NCBI GenBank assembly: GCA_030606585.1
Contig: JAUWGD010000120.1
Coordinates: 1-5,406 of the forward strand
Length of the DNA: 5,406 bases
Direction: 5' to 3'
Origin: Dehalococcoidales bacterium
GTDB taxonomy: Bacteria; Chloroflexota; Dehalococcoidia; Dehalococcoidales; RBG-16-60-22
Both the position numbers and the translations under genes were made by a program. The notes under the pieces are model-generated. The model ran no database searches, had not been told where the DNA came from, and was given only the letters and a program-made list of their open reading frames with translations. This document shows positions 1 through 5,328 of the stretch, one piece after another; the first letter of the stretch is position 1, and each line of letters opens with the position of its first letter.

Positions 1-425
1 GTGGCGGGGGTGGCAATCCAGCCCGCGCCGATTTTCTCCTTGAGCTCCAGCACGATACGGTTGGCTACCTTCTTGCCGATGCCCGGTATCATGCTCAGCA
101 TGTCCGTGCTGCCGGTGGCGATAGCCATGGTAATCTGCTCCGGGCTTAAAGCCGAAAGCATGGCCAGCGCCAGCTTGGGGCCCAGTCCCGTAACTCCGAG
201 GAGCGTCTCGAAGAGCCACAGTTCATCGGCGGAAGCGAATCCGTAAAGAGACAGGTTGTCCTCGCGTACGTGCAGGTGGGTATAGACCTTGACTTCGTTG
301 CCGGGTTTACCCAGCGCGCTCAGGGCGGTGGTGGGCATTGATACCCGGAATCCCACTCCCCCCACGTTGATAATCGCCCCTTCGCCGCTGACCGCTTCCA
401 GTTTACCGCTCAGGCTGGCTATCAT
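1..425 (-). CDS. ruvA: Holliday junction branch migration protein RuvA (C-terminal part missing)
   Basis: RuvA binds four-way Holliday junctions as a tetramer and loads the RuvB helicase for branch migration in recombination repair. About 141 codons are visible. Residues 1-62 form the OB-fold domain I, starting MIASLSGKLEAV with IINVGGVGFRV and the THLHVREDNLSLYGF segment that closes this domain in the family. Two helix-hairpin-helix motifs follow: GVTGLGPKLALAMLSAL (about 76-92) and MIPGIGKKVANRIVLELK (about 112-129). The reading frame is open to the window edge, so the flexible linker and RuvB-binding domain III lie outside. The ATG at 425 is preceded by a good GGGAGGA ribosome site and overlaps the ruvC stop as ATGA, implying translational coupling. 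Recognition is by clear resemblance to the E. coli protein. Confidence 0.96.
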   Translation of the reverse strand, partial: MIASLSGKLEAVSGEGAIINVGGVGFRVSMPTTALSALGKPGNEVKVYTHLHVREDNLSLYGFASADELWLFETLLGVTGLGPKLALAMLSALSPEQITMAIATGSTDMLSMIPGIGKKVANRIVLELKEKIGAGWIATPA

Positions 426-928
426 TGTTCCTCCCTCTGTCCGGCGAGTACATCCTTGAGGTGCATCTCCTGCACGTGGCAGATGGCTACCGCTAAAGCA
501 TCGGCGGCGTCGTTTGGCTGGGGGACTTCCGCCAGTCCGAGGAGGAGTCGCACCATTTCCTGGACCTGCTCCTTGCTGCTGGCGCCGTAGTTAGCCACCC
601 GCTGCTTGACCTTCGCCGGAGCGTACTCATAGGTAGGGATGCCTTTGCCCGCGGCAGCCAGCAGGGCTATTGCCTGGGCGCGACCTATGGCCATGGCCGA
701 CTTCACATTCTTGGAGACAAAAGGCGCCTCCACGGCGACGGCATCGGGGCGGTGGCGCAGGATAACATCGAGGAGTTGGTTATAAAGCAGGACCAGGCGT
801 TCGCTGATTTCCGTTCGTTGGCGGGCGGTAATAGCACCGAAATCGACCAGGGAAATTTCGTCATTCTCGCTCTCTATCACGCCGTAGCCCATCACTACCG
901 TGCCCGGGTCGATTCCTAAAATCTTCAT
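422..928 (-). CDS. ruvC: Crossover junction endodeoxyribonuclease RuvC
   Basis: RuvC is the resolvase that cuts Holliday junctions symmetrically, acting with RuvAB as the resolvasome. At 168 residues it has normal family length. The RNase H-like fold signature is complete: MKILGIDPGT supplies the first acidic residue (D7), AVEAPF the second (E67), and PNDAADALAVAICH the last two (D140 and D143), matching the D, E, D, D metal-binding set of the E. coli enzyme. The KNVKSAMAIGRAQ segment after E67 is also family-typical. The gene lies 8 bases downstream of yebC and its TGA overlaps the ruvA ATG. Its own ribosome site (GAGATGTGAG) is weak, so translation probably depends on ribosomes finishing yebC. 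It looks intact and active. Confidence 0.97.
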   Translation of the reverse strand: MKILGIDPGTVVMGYGVIESENDEISLVDFGAITARQRTEISERLVLLYNQLLDVILRHRPDAVAVEAPFVSKNVKSAMAIGRAQAIALLAAAGKGIPTYEYAPAKVKQRVANYGASSKEQVQEMVRLLLGLAEVPQPNDAADALAVAICHVQEMHLKDVLAGQREEQ

Positions 929-936
929 CTCACATC

Positions 937-1689
937 TCAGTCTGCCTGGTAAGCCTCCACGACGGAATCGGGTATGTCCGCATTGCTGAAGACGTTCTGG
1001 ACGTCGTCTATTTCCTCAATCTTGTCCAGCAGCTTCAGAGCCTGCATGGCGGCTTTTTCATCGAGTTCCACCAGGGTTTTCGGCACCTTCAATAGCTCGC
1101 TCGATTCGATTTCCACTTCGTTCTTTTCCAGGGCTTCCCTGACCTTTTCCAGCTCCTCCGGTACGGTATACACCTCCACGTAGTCGCTTTCCACTTTAAC
1201 ATCCTCGGCGCCGGCATCGATGGCGGAGAGGGCCAGTTCGTCGGCGTCCACGTTATCGGCCTTGATGGTGATGACTCCCTTGGAATCGAAAAGCCAGGCG
1301 ACGCAACCGCTTTCTCCCAGGCTGCTGCCGTAGCGTGTAAACGTGCCTCTGACGTTCTGGATGGTGCGGTTGCGGTTGTCCGTCAGGGCGTTGACCAGAA
1401 TTGCTATGCCGTTGGGTCCGTAGCCTTCGAGTGTTACCTCGGTTAGGCTGCCGCCCTCGAGCTCTCCGGTGCCTTTCTTGATGGACCTTTCGATAGTGTC
1501 CATCGGCATATTACTATCGCGTGCTTTCTGTATAGCCAGGCGCAGGCGGAAATTCATCTCAGGATTACCGCCGCCCTCGCGTGCCACGACTATAATTTCC
1601 CTCGTCAGTTTCGTGAAAAGTTGACCTCGCCTGGCATCGGCGACTCCCTTCTGGTGTTTAATCGAGTGCCATTTGGAATGCCCGGACAT
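937..1689 (-). CDS. yebC: YebC/PmpR family (TACO1-like) translation or regulatory factor
   Basis: The 250-residue protein begins MSGHSKWHSIKHQKGVADARRG, the hallmark start of the YebC/PmpR/TACO1 family. Further family segments follow: FTKLTREIIVVAREGGGNPEMNFRLRLAIQKARDSNMP, TLEGYGPNGIAILVNALTDNRNRT and ESGCVAWLF. Members were long annotated as DNA-binding transcription regulators. More recent work on bacterial and mitochondrial members supports a role in translation, helping ribosomes through proline-rich stretches; which role applies here cannot be told from sequence. The ATG at 1689 follows a near-perfect AAGGAGGGAGACT ribosome site. It is the first gene of the operon with ruvC and ruvA, an arrangement seen in many bacteria. 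Length and motif content are normal, with no sign of damage. Confidence 0.96.
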   Translation of the reverse strand: MSGHSKWHSIKHQKGVADARRGQLFTKLTREIIVVAREGGGNPEMNFRLRLAIQKARDSNMPMDTIERSIKKGTGELEGGSLTEVTLEGYGPNGIAILVNALTDNRNRTIQNVRGTFTRYGSSLGESGCVAWLFDSKGVITIKADNVDADELALSAIDAGAEDVKVESDYVEVYTVPEELEKVREALEKNEVEIESSELLKVPKTLVELDEKAAMQALKLLDKIEEIDDVQNVFSNADIPDSVVEAYQAD

Positions 1690-1726
1690 AGTCTCCCTCC
1701 TTGACCTCTAATCCCCCTGTCTGATA

Positions 1727-1755
1727 ATTCTAGCATGTCGTTATCAAGCGGTCAA
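1727..1755 (-). promoter_or_regulatory. Housekeeping (sigma-A type) promoter of the yebC-ruvC-ruvA operon
   Basis: Read on the minus strand, a TTGACC -35 box (1755-1750) is followed by a spacer of exactly 17 bases and a TAGAAT -10 box (1732-1727). A TGC directly before the -10 box makes it an extended -10. Each box differs from consensus by one base. Transcription would start near 1720, giving a leader of about 30 bases before the yebC start. Confidence 0.8.
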
Positions 1756-1785
1756 AGAGGTCATGCGGGTATTTTATGTTTCGGC

Positions 1786-1814
1786 TTGTGTTTAACCATC
1801 GCTTTTATTATAAT
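1786..1814 (+). promoter_or_regulatory. Sigma-A type promoter for the membrane-protein gene at 1869
   Basis: A TTGTGT -35 box (1786-1791), a 17-base spacer and a perfect TATAAT -10 box (1809-1814) lie upstream of the rightward gene. The predicted start near 1821 gives a leader of about 48 bases, which contains a short CCCG-CATT-CGGG hairpin (1824-1835) ahead of the ribosome site. The promoter is back to back with the yebC promoter; 30 bases separate the two -35 boxes. Confidence 0.75.
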
Positions 1815-1851
1815 TCTGTTGTGCCCGCATTCGGGTAAAAATATCGTTCGT

Positions 1852-1857
1852 AAGGAG
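1852..1857 (+). promoter_or_regulatory. Ribosome binding site supporting the TTG start at 1869
   Basis: AAGGAG lies 11 bases before the TTG codon. The spacing is slightly long, but this is the only strong purine-rich site in the leader. It supports the TTG start, which places the hydrophobic anchor right after the first four residues. Confidence 0.6.
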
Positions 1858-1868
1858 AAGTTTCGACT

Positions 1869-2333
1869 TTGAGTGATTTAACCTCAACTATACTTATTGG
1901 TGTCGCCCTGGTTTTATTATTGGTGTTAAGCGTCTTCCTCCAGGGATGGCGCACCAGGCGGGCGCCGATAGGCAAGGTTGTCGGTATTGCTTCCAGCGTC
2001 AGGCATAACGAGAAACTCTGTGAAAACCACAGCGAAAACAGCAGTATCGGAAGGTTCAAGACATCAGCCTGGGACAAGCATAGAGATTCGGTCGACTTTC
2101 TTCCCGTGGAGTTAAGGACCGAGTTGTCAGATGTGTTCGAATCAATTGCCGAACTCAATGTCACCATAGATACCGCCAGAAAACTTGGTTCGACCGGCTA
2201 TGTATCGGCCTCTGATGTTGAAAGATTGAAGGCGCCGCTGGCCTCCTGTAAGGAGAAGCTCCAGGAATGGGTCTATGCGAATATGAATAACCCGGAATAT
2301 CTGCCGAAGAAACGCAGCATTTTCCGCCGGTAA
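1869..2333 (+). CDS. Small single-pass membrane protein of unknown function
   Basis: I do not recognise a family for this 154-residue protein. Residues about 6-26 (STILIGVALVLLLVLSVFLQ) form one clear transmembrane helix right at the N-terminus. It is followed at once by the basic stretch WRTRRAPIGK, so by the positive-inside rule the bulk of the protein should face the cytoplasm. After a polar, probably flexible section (about 45-70), residues 78-140 look helical and charged (PVELRTELSDVFESIAELN, then SASDVERLKAPLASCKEKLQEW), possibly a helical hairpin. The tail KKRSIFRR is basic. The start is TTG, supported by AAGGAG at 1852 and a good promoter at 1786-1814. It sits alone, diverging from the yebC operon and ending 25 bases from the convergent rimI. 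Promoter, ribosome site and host-like base composition argue for a real gene. Confidence 0.72.
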   Translation: MSDLTSTILIGVALVLLLVLSVFLQGWRTRRAPIGKVVGIASSVRHNEKLCENHSENSSIGRFKTSAWDKHRDSVDFLPVELRTELSDVFESIAELNVTIDTARKLGSTGYVSASDVERLKAPLASCKEKLQEWVYANMNNPEYLPKKRSIFRR

Positions 2334-2358
2334 AAATTTGCCCCCGCCCGTCTGCCTC

Positions 2359-3006
2359 TTATTCTATCGCCTGTGGACTGTCCAGCTTTATAGCGAGTGC
2401 CTCCCTCAGCTGCTTGAGTTGCGCCTGGAACGAGGGCGCCGTGATACTTTCCGTGGACATTATTACGGCATCTTCACGATTGTCCAGATAATAGCCGCGG
2501 CGCACGCCCACCTGTGTGAACCCGTACTTGCCGTATAATTTTTGCGCTATGACGTTTGAGGCGCGCACTTCCAGGGTCATCAGGCTGGCCTTCAGTATCA
2601 TGGACAGGTCGATGGTGGCTATGAGCAGCAGCTCGCCGAGTCCCTTCCCCTGGTATTCCTGGCGAAGGGCAATATTGGTGATATGAGCCTCGTCCACCAG
2701 CACCCAGATACCGGAGAAGCCGATGATGTACTGCCGGGTGTATTCCGGACGCGTGGCATCGAGATAATAGCTGCGTTTGTGCAGCGGTATCATTCGTGAC
2801 AGCAGACCCAGCAGCCCTTTCCGCGGTTTTACCTCGGCAGCTTCCACGGTTCTGGAGTCATCACAGGCCACTACGTAGTGGGCGAGCTTGTTTTGCAGCT
2901 CCTGGCGGTAATTGGGCGGCGGCCACTGGGTGGGGAAGGCCTCACGGTCTATATTATTTACCTGAGCCAGGTCTTCATGGCTCATGGCGCGTATGGTGTA
3001 TGTCAA
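2359..3006 (-). CDS. rimI: GNAT-family N-acetyltransferase, RimI-like (ribosomal protein S18 N-terminal acetylation)
   Basis: This 215-residue protein has the GNAT acetyl-CoA-dependent acetyltransferase fold. It starts TYTIRAMSHEDLAQVNNIDREAF, has the RimI-typical strand WVLVDEAHITNIAL (101-114), the pyrophosphate-binding loop QGKGLG (119-124), and LEVRASN...LYGKYGF, in which E146 and Y158 match the catalytic Glu and Tyr of E. coli RimI. RimI acetylates the N-terminal alanine of ribosomal protein S18; in many bacteria it may have wider substrates. It is longer than the roughly 150-residue E. coli form because of about 45 extra residues (about 48-92) and a C-terminal extension of about 30 residues. 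The start is TTG at 3006, chosen because GGAG lies 8 bases upstream and because the first beta strand (YTIRAM) would be lost from the next ATG, codon 8. It has its own promoter at 3037-3065. Confidence 0.88.
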   Translation of the reverse strand: MTYTIRAMSHEDLAQVNNIDREAFPTQWPPPNYRQELQNKLAHYVVACDDSRTVEAAEVKPRKGLLGLLSRMIPLHKRSYYLDATRPEYTRQYIIGFSGIWVLVDEAHITNIALRQEYQGKGLGELLLIATIDLSMILKASLMTLEVRASNVIAQKLYGKYGFTQVGVRRGYYLDNREDAVIMSTESITAPSFQAQLKQLREALAIKLDSPQAIE

Positions 3007-3014
3007 TATCGTTT

Positions 3015-3018
3015 CTCC
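3015..3018 (-). promoter_or_regulatory. Ribosome binding site supporting the TTG start of rimI
   Basis: On the minus strand, GGAG (within GCGGAGAAACGATA) is separated by 8 bases from the TTG at 3006, an ideal spacing. No comparable site precedes the in-frame ATG at codon 8. Confidence 0.65.
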
Positions 3019-3036
3019 GCTTCGGTTAGTTCTGCA

Positions 3037-3065
3037 ATTTTAGCATATTTCATTTTTAAATGGCA
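3037..3065 (-). promoter_or_regulatory. Probable promoter of rimI (extended -10 type)
   Basis: On the minus strand, TGC followed by TAAAAT (3045-3037) is a good extended -10 element. The -35 position at 17-base spacing (TGCCAT, 3065-3060) is weak, as is usual for extended -10 promoters. Transcription would start near 3030, about 24 bases before the TTG start. The -35 region lies inside an AT-rich palindrome described separately. Confidence 0.55.
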
Positions 3066-3073
3066 TTTAAAAA
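3053..3073. repeat. Perfect 21-base AT-rich palindrome between the terminator and rimI
   Basis: Arms TTTTTAAATG (3053-3062) and CATTTAAAAA (3064-3073) are perfect inverted copies around a single central G at 3063. The right arm shares five of the six bases of the upstream terminator's T-tract (3069-3073), and the centre overlaps the -35 position of the rimI promoter. It could be an operator or an UP-like element. Its occurrence in AT-rich DNA makes chance somewhat more likely. Confidence 0.6.
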
Positions 3074-3094
3074 GGGAAGCTTGAAAGCTTCCCC
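3069..3094 (-). terminator. Intrinsic terminator of the methyltransferase-GAF unit
   Basis: Arms GGGAAGCTT (3075-3083) and AAGCTTCCC (3086-3094) can pair over 9 bases, more realistically 7 base pairs closed by a six-base loop. Read on the minus strand, the stem is followed directly by six T residues (3074-3069). It lies 56 bases beyond the stop codon of the GAF gene, so it should end the two-gene transcript before rimI. No equivalent T-tract exists for the other strand. Confidence 0.88.
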
Positions 3095-3150
3095 TGTTCT
3101 CATTATCTCTACTTCTATCCCAATTTCATTTTTCGCAAATCATATTATTC

Positions 3151-3780
3151 TTATATAAGACTATTTTTAATGTTTTCACACGCCTCGACTATCGTCTCTG
3201 TTCTCGAGTCACCATTATCAAGTCTAAATGTGTTGAAACGTGAAGAATCTAAATATATCAACCCAATGACTTTGTGATTCTCATCTACTAGTGGATAGCA
3301 AAAGTATGATTTTCTGTCTGCCTTTCGCTCCATCAGTTCATCTTCGGTATATTTGTATTCAGAAATCATTTTTTGTCTATACTCTTCATCACTGATAAAA
3401 TTCTCTATTAGTGGTGTCTTATGAGTGAATGCCTTACCTATTATTCCTTTTTTAATGTCGAATTTCCTCCCAGACCCGCCCCCGCTTAGCAAGTAATCGA
3501 AAGCCTGTACTGTTTTGTTTCTAATAGGTACGTGATATGTACATCGTATATCAAACTCGCTTTCATATGATAGTAGTTTTAACAGAAGCTGAAGTTGAAC
3601 CTTTGTTCTTAGTTGTTTTTCTTTAATCGAATCTTTGTTTTCCCAAATTTTTATTCCAATAATTACTGCTATGGGAGCTATTATCCAATAAATACACCAA
3701 TCATCCTTGGTAGCTATGATTCCAATCGCAGCTATCGAAGCTACTTCAATTCCCCACCTGATGTATTTAAATCCATTCAT
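3151..3780 (-). CDS. Two-transmembrane-helix protein with a cytoplasmic GAF-type sensor domain
   Basis: The 209-residue product has two N-terminal membrane helices, about residues 8-23 and 28-46, joined by the short polar turn TKDD, so both ends should face the cytoplasm. A charged, probably helical linker (about 47-72) leads to a GAF-like domain (about 75-208). Its best evidence is KKGIIGKAFTHKTPLIENF (110-128) and YFCYPLVDENHKVIGLIYLDS (159-179), a pattern typical of GAF domains, which bind cyclic nucleotides or other small ligands, or serve in dimerisation. No kinase, cyclase, nuclease or DNA-binding domain follows, so output must go through the membrane helices or a partner. Its ATG overlaps the methyltransferase stop as ATGA, and the ribosome site (AAAGAAGAA) is weak, pointing to coupled translation. 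The GAF call is fairly firm; ligand and role are unknown. Confidence 0.82.
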   Translation of the reverse strand: MNGFKYIRWGIEVASIAAIGIIATKDDWCIYWIIAPIAVIIGIKIWENKDSIKEKQLRTKVQLQLLLKLLSYESEFDIRCTYHVPIRNKTVQAFDYLLSGGGSGRKFDIKKGIIGKAFTHKTPLIENFISDEEYRQKMISEYKYTEDELMERKADRKSYFCYPLVDENHKVIGLIYLDSSRFNTFRLDNGDSRTETIVEACENIKNSLI

Positions 3781-4508
3781 TTATTCTTCTTTGCAATAAC
3801 TAATTTTACAATTGGTAAAGAATACACAGATAATCCAATTGATGACGCTGGAATACTGATATCCTTTGAAACCTTTTTAATATTTCTCGGCAAGTATAAG
3901 TCGTGCATTTCAGTAACGTTAAGTCGCGCTTTTCTTACATGATTCTCAATTTCTTTATCATCCATCAAGAAAGAATCCAATTCAATAATAATTCCTTCTT
4001 TTGTTACAAACCTACTTATATTAATATCACATCCTTGAATTTTTCTTAGATTCATACCCCATGTATAATGAGGAAGCGTTCCTATAAACACTCCTCCTGG
4101 TTTTAGGATTCTTTGTATTTCTTTATATAACACTGCCTTATTATATGGATCATATAAAAATGCTGTTACTCCAGAGAATTCCGAGTCTAAAAAGGGTAGC
4201 ATTAATGCATTACTTTTAAACTTAAAAAGGCACTTTTCTCTCGGAGTCAACACTAGCATTCTTGCAGATATATCTGTTTGTACTATTCTGGTATATGATA
4301 TTCCGCAATATTTAGATGTAGTACCTCTACCACACCCAATTTCCAACATCAATCCACTTGAAGGAATTCTTAAATTGTAGTTATTACAAAATGCAGAAGT
4401 AGCTTCATCGAAATTCCTAGAAGTTATATGATGTTTGTCATAATACTCATTTGCTATTAAATCATAACTTGAACTTTTCATTACTTGAGTCAATAACAAT
4501 TTTTCCAA
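3777..4508 (-). CDS. Class I SAM-dependent methyltransferase, substrate unknown
   Basis: The 243-residue protein has a Rossmann-type methyltransferase core. Motif I is MLEIGCGRGTT (54-64, SAM-binding glycine loop), D79 in VQTDISARML is the usual acidic end of strand 2, SNALMLPFLDSEFSGV (99-114) is the motif that contacts the adenine region, and IQRILKPGGVFIGTLPHY (131-148) is the classic post-motif. This resembles the Methyltransf_11 group, whose targets are mostly small molecules, lipids or quinones; nothing here identifies the substrate. The roughly 90-residue C-terminal part is unassigned. The start is uncertain: TTG at 4508 keeps the frame open with only a weak GGA upstream, while the first ATG (codon 10, at 4481) has no ribosome site but would begin neatly before SSSYDLIANEYYD. 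It is first in the unit and coupled by ATGA to the GAF gene. AT-rich composition suggests transfer. Confidence 0.87.
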   Translation of the reverse strand: MEKLLLTQVMKSSSYDLIANEYYDKHHITSRNFDEATSAFCNNYNLRIPSSGLMLEIGCGRGTTSKYCGISYTRIVQTDISARMLVLTPREKCLFKFKSNALMLPFLDSEFSGVTAFLYDPYNKAVLYKEIQRILKPGGVFIGTLPHYTWGMNLRKIQGCDINISRFVTKEGIIIELDSFLMDDKEIENHVRKARLNVTEMHDLYLPRNIKKVSKDISIPASSIGLSVYSLPIVKLVIAKKNK

Positions 4509-4518
4509 GTTTATCCAT
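4462..4518 (-). other. Possible 18-codon upstream ORF overlapping the methyltransferase start
   Basis: An ATG at 4518 has AAGG seven bases upstream, a better ribosome site than either candidate start of the methyltransferase. It opens an 18-residue frame (MDKLGKIVIDSSNEKFKL) that ends in TGA at 4464-4462, just past the methyltransferase ATG at 4481, in a different frame. It could be a leader peptide for coupled translation, a sign of a frameshift near the true start, or chance. Confidence 0.25.
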
Positions 4519-4547
4519 GCATCAACCTTATATCCTTTTTACACATA

Positions 4548-4576
4548 AGATTACATCGACTTATACTACGTGTCAA
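4548..4576 (-). promoter_or_regulatory. Promoter of the methyltransferase-GAF unit
   Basis: On the minus strand, a perfect TTGACA -35 box (4576-4571) is followed by 17 bases and a TAATCT -10 box (4553-4548), which matches consensus at only three of six positions. Transcription would start near 4541, about 33 bases before the TTG start. The leader contains AAAAAGGA (4540-4533) and then AAGG (4529-4526). Confidence 0.6.
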
Positions 4577-4785
4577 TGGTTTTTCTGTATAAAATTAGTT
4601 AAAATGTTCTAATAACTTTTCCTACGCTTAATTTACTCTTCTCCCCATAGTGTATTCTTCATTAATCCCAACACCTATCTTTTAAGTACTTATGACGTTA
4701 TACTATATGCACAGGGTAACACCATAATTACCGGTCGGGCGAAGGTAAAATTAGACATAGCCCGGCTCTGAACGGGGGTTGTCAG
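4577..4785. other. Intergenic region upstream of the ECF sigma gene
   Basis: I see no gene in this stretch. It is AT-rich up to about 4730, then becomes GC-rich. A TATACT box at 4699-4704 is a possible -10 for the sigma gene, but no convincing -35 sits at the right distance. A short inverted repeat GGTAA-N8-TTACC (4715-4732) and a second weak pairing CGGGC (4736-4740) with GCCCG (4760-4764) lie in the presumed promoter or leader of the sigma gene. Confidence 0.4.
4774..4778 (+). promoter_or_regulatory. Ribosome binding site supporting the GTG start of the sigma gene
   Basis: A run of five G residues lies 7 bases before the GTG at 4786. No ATG or TTG in frame precedes it in a better position, and the following residues QDEESLIRRAQQRD are the usual beginning of an ECF sigma factor. 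Confidence 0.6.
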
Positions 4786-5328
4786 GTGCAAGATGAGGAA
4801 AGCCTTATCCGGAGAGCGCAGCAGCGCGACCAGGTGGCTTTAACTCAATTATATGAGGAGAACTTCGATAAAATTTATCGCTATATAGTTCTCAAGATAG
4901 GTGACCGTACAGAGGCGGAGGATATGACTCAGCAGGTCTTTCTCAACGCTCTTAAGTCTATCTCTTCTTATAAGTTTAAGGGTATGCCGTTCTCCTCCTG
5001 GCTGTACCGTATTGCGCATAACCAGATAGTTGACTACTTTAGAAAGAAGTCGAGACGTGCCACCGTACCTCTCGATGAGTCGATAGCTGCTGGAAAGGAC
5101 GACCCGGAGCAGGTGGCCGAAACGAAGTTAGAAATGGAAGAACTGGCACAGGCGGCAAAAAAGCTGACCGCGGCGCAGCAGGAAGTAATTTCCCTGCGTT
5201 TTACCGGCGATATGTCCGTGGCCGAGGTAGCCAGGGTCATGGGCAGGAGTGTCGGGGCGGTCAAGGCTTTGCAGCACAGCGCTGTAGTAGCCCTGCGTAG
5301 AGTGCTTTCGGCAGGGGCGGTATCATGA
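4786..5328 (+). CDS. ECF-type (sigma-70 group 4) RNA polymerase sigma factor
   Basis: This 180-residue protein has only sigma regions 2 and 4, as expected of extracytoplasmic-function sigma factors that direct RNA polymerase to a small set of stress or envelope genes. Region 2 spans about 22-91: LYEENFDKIYRYI, the core-binding segment AEDMTQQVFLNALKSI (44-59), and the -10 recognition part PFSSWLYRIAHNQIVDYFRKKSRR (68-91). A variable acidic linker follows. Region 4 is about 118-176: LTAAQQEVISLRF (127-139) and a helix-turn-helix SVAEVARVMGRSVGAVKALQHSAVVALRR. Length is normal with no C-terminal extension. The GTG start is supported by GGGGG at 4774. Its TGA overlaps the ATG of the next gene, the usual layout for a sigma factor with its controlling protein. 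The signal and regulon cannot be read from sequence. Confidence 0.94.
   Translation: MQDEESLIRRAQQRDQVALTQLYEENFDKIYRYIVLKIGDRTEAEDMTQQVFLNALKSISSYKFKGMPFSSWLYRIAHNQIVDYFRKKSRRATVPLDESIAAGKDDPEQVAETKLEMEELAQAAKKLTAAQQEVISLRFTGDMSVAEVARVMGRSVGAVKALQHSAVVALRRVLSAGAVS

Larger units (their letters stand above)
3031..4730. other. AT-rich segment, probable horizontally acquired two-gene cassette
   Basis: Base composition falls sharply between about 3031 and 4730 compared with both flanks: a hand count gives 21 G/C of 60 at 4141-4200 against 41 of 60 at 1201-1260. Codon choice in both genes follows, with many A/T-ending codons. The segment carries its own promoter, two translationally coupled genes and a terminator. 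I found no transposase, integrase, tRNA or convincing flanking repeat, so the means of entry is unknown. The boundaries are approximate and judged by eye. Confidence 0.6.

Noticed and set aside
1..246. Rightward open frame opposite ruvA
   Set aside because: It is the antisense of clear ruvA coding sequence and encodes low-complexity serine- and proline-rich protein with no motif.
974..1183. Rightward open frame opposite yebC
   Set aside because: Serine/phenylalanine-rich shadow of the strongly conserved yebC frame.
1808..2167. Leftward open frame opposite the membrane-protein gene
   Set aside because: The rightward frame has a promoter, ribosome site and a proper membrane helix. The leftward frame runs through the promoter and leader and has no support.
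2329..2342. GGTAAAAATTTGCC quasi-palindrome between the convergent genes, considered as a terminator
   Set aside because: The stem is short, mostly A-T with one wobble pair, has a two-base loop and no following T-tract on either strand.
2338..3084. Three rightward open frames opposite rimI (2338-2538, 2796-3029, 2878-3084)
   Set aside because: All overlap the RimI frame with its recognised catalytic motifs, and their products look like random antisense translation.
3613..3942. Rightward open frame opposite the GAF/methyltransferase junction
   Set aside because: Phenylalanine/tyrosine/isoleucine-rich antisense product across two supported genes.
4699..4704. TATACT as a confident -10 of the sigma gene
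   Set aside because: No acceptable -35 box at 16-18 bases and no recognisable ECF-type promoter pair, so it is mentioned only as a possibility.
3031..4730. Flanking direct repeats or attachment sites bounding the AT-rich segment
   Set aside because: I compared both edges by eye and saw no repeat long enough to be meaningful; no tRNA or integrase is present in the window.
5034..5264. Leftward open frame opposite the sigma gene
   Set aside because: Antisense of the recognised sigma region 4; alanine/serine-rich with no motif.
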